Source of the DNA: Thermothelomyces thermophilus ATCC 42464
Lineage: Eukaryota > Ascomycota > Sordariomycetes > Sordariales > Chaetomiaceae
Reading direction: 5' to 3'
Length of the DNA stretch: 64,000 nt
Assembly (NCBI RefSeq): GCF_000226095.1
Contig: NC_016473.1
Span: 620,001 to 684,000, forward strand
The stretch's first letter is position 1. Every line of letters begins with the position of its first letter. The notes below the pieces were generated by a model. It ran no database searches. It saw nothing but the letters and a program-made list of their open reading frames with translations, and had not been told where the DNA came from. This document shows, one piece after another, positions 56,069 through 64,000 of this stretch. The translations under genes were made by a program, and so were the position numbers.

Positions 56069-58585
56069 CACACCGCCGCTCGCGAACAAAAAGGTCACCT
56101 TCATTGCACTCCCCCCCCCCCCCCCCGGCTCTCTTTCTATTTCTCCTCCTCCTGGCGATTGTTTGGCAGCGTCCAGTGGGATGTGGGACAAGGCTACTGT
56201 GTAAAGCGTGGTTATTGTTTGCGACGGCCACGTCTAACTGCAGCATAGATTGCCTAGCATACGAGAGTACGTCTGGATAGGCTTGATGACCTCCGGTCGC
56301 ACGATGAAACGGGGCTCTCGCCGGGTATTTGCATCACGATGTCGCAGCGGCATCTGCATTTCTGCATTGGAATGTCGAACAGACGGGCGGTCGGGTTAGC
56401 TCGCATGACATGTGGTTCTTCGTTGTTCAGAATCTACCGCGTTTCAATTCCTTGGTTGGCCGCATGTCTGTTGGCCTTGGCTCTGGTGTTCTCCCGGAGA
56501 AACGGCTCGACCATCCATGGGCCTCAACGTCATGGCCTGTTCAGACCACTGAGCATGGCAGGGAGAAGACCGGCACTTGCTGGATGATCCGGAGAGTCAT
56601 CTTGGTGAGTGAGTCTTCCAAGTTGAGGGTTCCGGGCACAATGGCGCTGGCCAACGCGACCTATGTTGCCTCGCATTGCCTCGCCAGCGCTCACACTACC
56701 CATCTCTCAGCTTTGTACGCTGGTATTCGATTCGATCTCGCTCATGGTTACTCGCGCACGCTTCAGAGGTTCAACTGGGTTACAATTCTTCTCTGCAGCA
56801 CCATCGTCGGACAATTTCGTTCACCGCTGCCCGCCGCCTCTCCCGGCTTGTTCGCCGCTCTCGAGTTTCACACACATCATCGTACCCGCACTATCAAGGC
56901 CTGGTCTTGACGGTCGCTGTGCCACGTTACACCCCGCCCACATTCTGCTCTTCTCGTTTGATCCTATTTCTAGGCAGCTTTCCCAGATATCGTGCTTTTC
57001 CCTTGTCCCACTCAGCGCCCATCGTGCCTCCGGTTGGGTGACGAATCTCGTCGCCTCCTTCCACCGCCGTTCCAACGGTCATGGATGTTTCGACACACAA
57101 ATCTGTCCCCAAACCACAGTATCCCTCTCCGTGTCACGGAAGCATGAGATAGTGGACGGAAAGAAGTAGCGGAGAAGCGGTCTTCCATCTGACTGTTGTG
57201 ACTTGAGCAAGCGTCGACAATCGCCAAGCCTCATGCCGAACTGCCCGTCATCTGCTCATCACCGTGTTCAATCCAACACCGACACACCTAGCAGTGGCAG
57301 GTCATCCAGCCACGGACTTGTCCGTCAGCAACTGACTCATCTGCATGATCATCTGGGTCACGGATCTAGAGTCACCTTTGCTTCAGTGGTTCCCAGTCTA
57401 ATGTCCTCTTTCTTTCATGCCGTATCTCAGCCATTTGGTGGTGTTCCGTTCCTCTACTGGAGGTGGCCCCTGGTTTGTTACGCTGCTTTAGAACTTCTTT
57501 CAGACGCAATGGCGAAGTCGAGCACGAGATAAGAGTTTGGGCAACAGATCAAGATTCCATGATATCGTTGGGTGAGGGAAAATGCTGCGCGGATGTTCAC
57601 AGCCCCTTTCCCGCGAAAAGGGGGCTCTTCTTTGTCGCCGGAGAGTGAGAATGACCACAACAACCCGGCCGTCCCGAAGAGATAGCAGTCTATTTGTGTG
57701 ACCTGCTCGGCGGCTATGTCGTCCACTACCGGGCCTCGGGTTTGTGGACGCGTACTGGGCGGCATAAGGATGGTTGGACAATCCGGTCCTGCCGGGTCCC
57801 GCACCGTTCCGGATGGTCTCTCGTCGGTCTGACCTCCCTCAGCCACTGCCCAACCACTCCCAGGACAAGAAGAGCGTTCTCGATGGTACAGGCTACGGCA
57901 AAACTCGAATACGAAAATACAACTCCTGATGGGGCCTTGTGTGAAACGTGCTATATTCCTCCCCCCCTCACCTTTTACTCCTTTTCGCGGCGCAGCGCGC
58001 AACAGAGGGACGCATAATCGGGTGTGATGGCCCGATTAGGTGTGACTGTTTTCCGTCGCGTGCCAGATGCTCGTGCGAGCCGACAATAAAAATACGATAA
58101 CGCCCGTTGATCGGTTCGGGACCATGTCATTCATCATCGTCGGCGAGTTCCCCCCACCCCCCCCCCCCCGGTCTTGAACATCCACGTGCCCACGCGCGGG
58201 GTTACAATGATACATGCCTACCGGGACCCATAGCACAGAGAATCCGGCAACCTGCTCATATGATTGCATCTCTGGTGTGTCTTTTGACTCTGAAGTGATG
58301 GTGTGGTAGCTCAAAATCGACCGCAGGGGAAGTAAGAGGGGAAGAAGGCTTTGGAAGCCCGGAGGGAGAACAGAGGGAAAAGAAAAAGATCGGAACGAGG
58401 TTAAAAGAGTGGGAGGAAGAGGGGGAGAAAAACGGGAAAGCAAAGGAAAGAGAAGAGCAAAGCGCAGAATCAGCAAGGAGTGACCACTCTATTAACTTGC
58501 AACAAGCTCCCATATCATAATCCCAAGCAGATAGGTCCCCGAGAAACCCTCCCTCCCATCAACTGCACTGAGGGGGCCCCGGCCA
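56069..58585. other. 2.5-kb convergent spacer
   Basis: This lies between the BRCT gene and the 3' end of the acyl-CoA synthetase gene. It contains C runs near 56110-56126 and 58147-58169, a long pyrimidine-rich stretch (56700-57100) and a G/A-rich stretch (58320-58470). Two or three open frames of 100-190 codons overlap and have no known domains. I see no supportable gene, though a non-coding transcript is possible. Confidence 0.45.
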
Positions 58586-61032
58586 TCAGAGCTTCGCCTT
58601 TAGACCGCCCCTACGCTTAAAGTACTCCCTGATCCCCTCCCTCGCGACGCCCACCACACCCGCATCCTCGACGGTTGACGGCACGTTCACCGGCCTGTCC
58701 ACGTCCCCGTGAAGGACGGCATTCTCGATCAGCTCCCGGAGCACCCTCCGCAGGGTTTTGCCCGAGCGCGTCTTGGGGATCATGCCGCGCCCGACCACCA
58801 TGCCGCCGAGCGTGGCGATGGCGCCGACTTGGGAGCGGACGAGGCTCTGAATCTCGCCGTACAGCTTCTCCTCCTCCTCTGGGCGCAAGGGGGAGGTGGC
58901 GGAGGTGGTGACGAAGGCGAACGGTAGATGGCCTTTGAGGGCGTCTGGGATGCCGACCACGCAGGCTTCGGTCACGAGCGGGTGGGAGCTGATTGCTTGC
59001 TCGAGGGCGCCTGAGCTGAGGCGATGGGCGGCTACGTTGATTATGTCGTCTGTGTTTGTGGGGTGAAGGCCGGGGGGGGGGGGGGGAATGGTCAGTTCGA
59101 GGAACGGCTCGATGCGGTGCATGGTCAGTTGAAGGGGATGAGGGGGAAGCTTACCTGACCGCCCCATGATGTGGATATAGCCATTCTCGTCGACCAACCC
59201 TGCGTCGCCCGTGTCGAGCCATTTCCCGTCAAACCGCTTCAAGTAGCCCTTGTAGAACCGCTCCTCGTCTTTCCAGAGCGTGCGAAAGGCAGTGGGGGCG
59301 AGCGGGAGGGCGAGAACAATGTTGCCCATCTTGCCGCGTTCGACTTCGACGCCTTGGTCGTCGACAACCCTGTTTGGAGTCAGGACAACGAAACATGGCG
59401 ATGGTTGGGACCTCAGAGGCAGTCGTCAAGGGGAGGCATACCTCACATCGAATCCCGGCATCGCCTTGCCTGCACTCCCCGGCTTGATTTCCAAAGGCCT
59501 CTGCTTCTCCTTCATCCCAGTCTTCCTATTCCTGCCCGCATGAGGCGCGAGGGCAATGCCGGAGATTGGCGAACCTGACTCGGATGACCACCAGTTATCT
59601 ATCACCTGGGCGCCCTCAGCCGCGTATTTGTTGAGGAGGGACTGGTACATGGTGATGATGGCCGGCTCGGATCGCTCACCGGCGACGAACAGGGCCTTGA
59701 GGCTCCTGAGTCCGCCACGTTCGCCGACTCGGGTGAAGTGGGCGTTGTCCGGGTCGTCTTTGCGGATTGCGCGGAGGGCGGTTGGCGCCGTGAACATGGT
59801 GTTGATTTTGTACTCGTCGACCAGACGCCAAAAGGCGGATGCGTCAGGAGTGCCGACGGGCTTGCCTTCGTAGATGACGCTGGCAGCGCCGGTAAGAAGG
59901 GGGCCATAGAGGGTGTAGCTGTGGGAGACAACCCAACCAATATCGCTGAAGCAACCCATCTAACCATCTCAGTAACGTGTCTAGGGGGGGGGGATGTGAG
60001 ACGCATCCGGCTACCTACCACATCGCCCGGGCCATGGATGCCAAAAACATAAGAGATGGTCAGGTGGAGGCCGACAGCGTGGCCGCCAGTCTCCCTTACC
60101 ACACCTTTTGGCAGGCCGGTTGTGCCGCTGGTGTAAATGATGTAGATGGGGTCCGAGGACCTGACGGGCACACACTCGGCCCTCTGGTTACGGGCACGGG
60201 CGCTCTTGACCAGGTGCTGCCACTTCCTCTCGCCTTGCAACTTGCGGGTAGGGCGCCAGAGGAGTTGTTCACGTTGCCTGTTTATCATGGTCAGACACTG
60301 CATTGAAAGGGGGAGGTCGAAGAACCTAGGACACTTGCCAGATAATGGTTTTTGGCGGTTTCCACGAAGAGATGCGGACGGCCTCGTCGATGAAGTCGCG
60401 GTAGGGGATAGGCGGCTTGTTACCATTGATGCCACACGAGGCCGTGAGGATGGCGACGGGCCGCGAGGCCTCGATGCGCTGGGCTAGTGCGTTCGCGGCA
60501 AACCCGCCGAAGACGACTGCATGCACAGCACCCAGGCGGTTGATTGCGAGGATGCCGATCAGAGCGGCGGGAATCATGGGCACTGCGACGTATACATCAG
60601 TTTCAGGGCCGCGCAGGGAATGGGCGGATCGACGGGGAGGAAGCTCGGCTCCGTACTGTAGACAAGCACGACGTCCCCCTTCTTTACGCCTTCCTCCCTC
60701 AGCACGCCAGCGAAAACCTCAACCTCGTCAAGGAGCTGCGCGTACGTGATGCGCTGCTTGGTGTTTGTGACGGGGCTGTCGTAGAGAATGGCCGGGGCGT
60801 CGCCGTGACCGGCCAGCACGTGGCGGTCAAGGCAATTGTAGCATGTCGATATCTCTCCATCTGGAAACCACTCCCAGTGGGCGTGCTTGTTGCCCGACTT
60901 AAGGGTCTTGGTGGTGCGGGCGAGGACGGCCGAGGGTTTCTTGTGCCAGTGCAGCTGCTCGGCCTGGTGTGCCCAGAAGCCCTCGGGATCAGTGAGGGAA
61001 TGGCGCTGGACCTGGTCTTGCGGGTGATCCAT
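58586..61032 (-). CDS. Short-chain acyl-CoA synthetase, propionate/acetate type (ACSS3-like)
   Basis: Six exons: 61032-60657, 60582-60335, 60297-60019, 59959-59442, 59369-59155 and 59049-58586; 699 aa in total. An ACS-type N-terminal domain (PEGFWAHQAEQLHWHKKPS, WEWFPDGEISTCYNCLDRHV) precedes the AMP-binding core: YMPMIPAALIGILAINRLGA, VVFGGFA, YIIYTSGTTGLPKGV (P-loop, about 260-274), VIDNWWSSESGSPI and YLKRFDGKWLDTGDAG. The C-terminal lid follows, with DDIINVAAHRLSSG and PKTRSGK (catalytic Lys about 643). It activates a short-chain acid to acyl-CoA through an acyl-AMP. The WWSSE-type motif and overall pattern match the ACSS3/PrpE branch, so propionate is the better guess than acetate. Intron donors are GTACGG, GTGTCC, GTAGGT, GTATGC and GTAAGC. 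Exon 3 adds CLTMINRQ compared with what I expect of relatives, so its acceptor is the weakest. No obvious targeting signal. Confidence 0.9.
59050..59154 (-). other. Intron 5 of the acyl-CoA synthetase gene (in-frame, stop-free)
   Basis: A 105-bp intron with GTAAGC and ACACAG. Its length is a multiple of 3 and it contains no in-frame stop, so retention would insert 35 residues just before the DDIINVAAHRLSSG element of the lid. Confidence 0.85.
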
Positions 61033-62635
61033 GCTTGCGCCCGTCTAGCTAGGTACCGCGATGGTAAGGGTTAGGCGGTCAAGGGGGAGCTTGATCTCGT
61101 CAGTAGAAGGGAGGGAGGTGGGAAAGAATGGTCCGAGACACGAATTGACAGTGATCATATTCAAGGTATCTATAAAGCGTTGTGGCTGCTCTCAGTCGCC
61201 AGTGAACCAGCCACCCATCACCCGCGTGGGAAGCGGAATCCTCGGCTTCTTCTGGTTGCAGCCGGCCCTCCCCTCCCCTCATTCCATTGCCCCGATTCTG
61301 TTTGGGGTTCGGCCTGGGGTTCTCGGCCTCTGGGGTCCGGGGGATCGGCGCTGAGATGGAGGCGATTGGCCACCTGCAACGCGCCAACTTAGTTAACGCT
61401 CTTTGGCGCAGCAACACACACCCACCGAGGTCAAGACCGCCAACTTCAATGCCCCGAGCTTGGTTGTCTGCCTTGTTCTGTTGCTTGATGCATAGGGCTG
61501 GGTAGGGGACGGGAAGCGAGAGGAAGTTGGCAAATTGATGGTGAGTGCACAAGTGGAGGAGGTGCTGCTGCTCCGAGTGTAAGCATTGAGGTGGGCGGCA
61601 CTTTCCCAAATTTGTCTTAAAAGTCCCCGAACGATGGGTTGAGTGCGCGGCCAGGTTCCATGTTTTGCCTCGTGGCACCCCACGCATCTTGCAGAGAATG
61701 TAGGTATGTAGTATGCAGTGGTACATCTTTGCTTACACGGTTGGCTCAGACGAGGCAGCAGACCTCAATTGACCATTCAAACCCGCCAGTTCTCTGCGAT
61801 AAGTGCTTGACGGGCAGCATACTCTCGGTGTAGCGAAGAGGGCCCAAAGCACCATCGCCCCAAGACACAATCTCGCTTCCCACACGGATATTCATACTCG
61901 GCCCTCTGGTGTCATTGAGACGCCAAAGGTTATTACCCAAGGGCCGGCTGCTCCCGAAACAGCGTGCTGAAGGTGTTTCTAGTAGCAGCCATGCCCTCGA
62001 ACACATGAGGCATGGATTATCGAACCAAACGACTCCCATCTCACCATGGCAGGCCAGAACCACAAACGGCGGGACGCGGCAGAGCATCAGCAACACTCCA
62101 AAGCGATTGGGAACCAAACATTAAAGCATGTTCACAAAGGAAAGCAGGCGTCGATGTACATCGAGAGCGAGTCCCGACAAAAAGCAGAGGCGAAATGTGT
62201 CGGTATTTGCCAGACGGGGAACAACATTTCGGTAAAGCATCCACCATAAGGGAAGCCGCAAGGAGAAGAAACGAGGCCTTTGCCGAGTCGAACAGACGAG
62301 GAACAACACGACGCAAGATCCCGAATTCAACTCTCCCACGGCCCCCTCCCTTCAGAGGAGCAGAACGATACAGGCACTCCTCAGCGTCCGCACAACGCGG
62401 AGAGGAGTCCTCCAGATCCAGCACAACACCCAACACATTCCACAATCCACCACTGCACTTCCCCCTCCCTACCAAACCAAACCAACCCCACATCTCAACG
62501 TCCCTCATCATCCCCGAACCTTTGCTCCATGGAAGCGTCTGGGAACCCAGCTTCCATTCCGGCGCAATGGCATCAACGACCAACCTCCTCTCGTGCGCCA
62601 TGCGTCTCCGTGCCGCCTTCCACCCTAAAAAAGAC
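61033..62635. other. Spacer upstream of the acyl-CoA synthetase gene
   Basis: This contains the synthetase promoter and the 3' flank of the small wall-protein gene. Open frames such as 62012-62884 run antisense through the wall-protein exon 3 and have no domain. I see no gene. Confidence 0.5.
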
Positions 62636-63394
62636 TTAGAGCACGAAAGCAGCGAGACCCAGGAGACCAGCGAGGGCGCCGCCCGAGAGGACGGTGGTGC
62701 GGCCGGCACCGGCGGTGATGGGCGGCGAGCCGCTGCCGGTCGAGGCGGGCGGGTTGGCCGGGGGGGTGTTGGCGGGAGGGTTGGCGGGCAGCGTGATGGT
62801 GCCAGCGGGGGTCTGGACCGAGGTGGCCGACCCCGTGGTGGCGGTGCCGTTGGTGTACGAGGGGCTTTTCACACAAAGTCATAAGGGTTAGCTTCGCTGG
62901 TGGTGGAAAGTCGGGGGGGCAGGCGAGTGAGGAGCTTTGCATGGACTTGGGAAGGGAAGGGGGAAGAGCGCGCATACCAGTTGTGGCAGACAACCGACGA
63001 GATCGTGGTCACGGGCTTCTTGATGGTGCAGGGGCAGTCCGTGATGGTCAGGGTGGTGGCCTGCGAAATGAACAGGTTAGTGATCGGTGCCTCGGGTAAT
63101 GAGGTGTGGGCAGCGGGTCGGCGGCGGCTCCGGAAGTGTGAAGCTTTGTCCCCCTAGTTTGAGGCATGACAACGCCCTCTTCTTCCTTCCGCCGCCGGCT
63201 CCCGCTGCCGCATCGCAAGCGGAGCATACCTCGGTGACGGTGTAGGTGACGGAGCCGTAGGCGATCTCGGTGGGGCCCGGGCAGAAGGTGGTGACGGCGG
63301 TGACGACCTCAGTGGTGTACGAGACGGTGCCGTTGCCGGCAACCGTGGCCATGGCGCCAGAGGCGAGGGCGAGAACGGCGGCGGTAAGCTTCAT
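62636..63394 (-). CDS. Small GPI-type cell wall protein (CCG-6-like)
   Basis: Three exons, 63394-63230, 63060-62978 and 62864-62636, giving 158 aa. Introns are 169 bp (GTATGC...TCGCAG) and 113 bp (GTATGC...AAAAG). A signal peptide (MKLTAAVLALASGAMATVAG) is followed by a Thr/Val-rich domain with four or five Cys (TTFCPGPTEIAYGSVTYTVT, TLTITDCPCTIKKPVTT, SSVVCHNCPSYTNG), a Pro/Ala/Thr-rich repeat (PANPPANTPPANPPAS) and a C-terminal hydrophobic tail (LSGGALAGLLGLAAFVL) typical of GPI attachment. FCPGPT/TYTVTE/TLTITDCPC is the pattern I associate with Neurospora clock-controlled CCG-6 and similar conidial or wall proteins. Circadian control cannot be read here. Exon joins restore TE-ATTLTITD and CHN-CPSYTN. 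Confidence 0.85.
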
Positions 63395-64000
63395 CTTGTC
63401 GGCCTTTTGGTCGGTTTATTAGATTATTGTACTCGACGAGTATTCCCGTTTGCTCGAGGTGTGACGTAGAGACTGGCAAGCACGAAGGCTTGTTGTGCGT
63501 TGTTTCAAACGAATGAAATTGACTAAAAAGTCAGGGTTGGCTAAGGAGCGTGTGGGTGAGGAAAGGAAGAGGAGGAAGTGGATGCAAGGATGCGCGAGCG
63601 GATGTGGTGTTTTTTAAGAACTCCTCGACCGCCGCGAACAGCACCCTGGGGGGGGGGGGGGGTTCTGGGCAATGTCCACAAGGGCACCGCTGCTGGCCCT
63701 TGTCCCCCTTTGGCCCTGACGATGCTTCCATTTGAAAATGGCCAAATCAGAGCTGCGGCAGGGATGGGTAAAAAGGAGGGAGTGGGCCTTAGCTACCATT
63801 GGCAGTCTAGCGGCAGCCAACGGGAGGCCCTGTTCACCGCGCCTAGTGTACGAGCGACAATTTCCTGGGCTTCCAGGCTTGCAGGGATCACGGCGGATCT
63901 AGAAGACGACCTTGTGCGCTCCGCCATTTGATGTCTGTCCGGCAATCGCTTGCACTTGTTCGTCAAGAGGCTCGATAGTCGTTTGCTCCTTTTCTGTTGG
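63395..64000. other. Upstream region of the wall-protein gene
   Basis: Promoter-side DNA with a G run at 63649-63662. No gene is supported up to the window edge. Confidence 0.5.

Noticed and set aside
56329-57532. Plus-strand frames in the pyrimidine-rich spacer
   Set aside because: Several frames are open together because of C/T richness, with no conserved motif or coherent exon chain.
62012-62884. 290-codon plus-strand frame near the wall-protein gene
   Set aside because: Its end runs antisense through exon 3 of the GPI-type protein and becomes Gly/Arg repeats; the rest has no domain.

Overview
The window reads as nuclear DNA of a filamentous ascomycete, most likely a Sordariomycete near Neurospora and the Chaetomiaceae. 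Exons are GC-rich. Introns are short (63-151 bp) with GTRNGY-type donors, and several have clear CTAAC/CTAAA branch sites. The gene set is typical of the class: StuA/Asm-1, an AL-3-type GGPP synthase, an Mtr-like transporter, a dysferlin-domain peroxin and a CCG-6-like wall protein. The family-level placement is inference. I recognise no transposon, virus-like element, tRNA, rRNA or CRISPR array.

I support 14 protein genes. From left to right they are: an 82-aa Cys-rich orphan (-); a Pom1-type DYRK kinase (-) whose first exon is hidden by a longer misleading reading frame; a Pex30/Pex23-type peroxin (+) facing GGPP synthase tail to tail (-); a neutral amino acid transporter (-); the SIN component Cdc14 (+); a Cys-rich single-pass membrane protein (-); a DHA1-type MFS transporter (-) with an apparent one-base frameshift and a probable GC-AG intron; gamma-glutamyl phosphate reductase (+); a long coiled-coil protein (-); the APSES regulator StuA/Asm-1 (-); a BRCT protein (+); a propionate/acetate-type acyl-CoA synthetase with six exons (-); and a small GPI-type wall protein (-). 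Exon boundaries were read by hand from splice signals and phase. Every model closes in frame except the MFS gene.

Spacers are long, about 0.65 to 11.6 kb. The largest (43.4-55.0 kb) lies upstream of StuA/Asm-1, a regulator whose relatives are known for long intron-bearing leaders. The spacers carry a recurring 9-mer (TACGGAGTA), GTAC-rich perfect palindromes, a perfect 13-bp-arm hairpin, microsatellites and one possible ankyrin-repeat relic (about 5.9-6.2 kb).

The genes do not form a pathway cluster. Two act in cell division (Pom1, Cdc14) and the coiled-coil protein might. Others belong to peroxisome biogenesis, isoprenoid, proline and acyl-CoA metabolism, transport, and wall or surface functions. 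I found no convincing new multi-gene system. The best leads are the gene-model surprises and the dispersed motif families.
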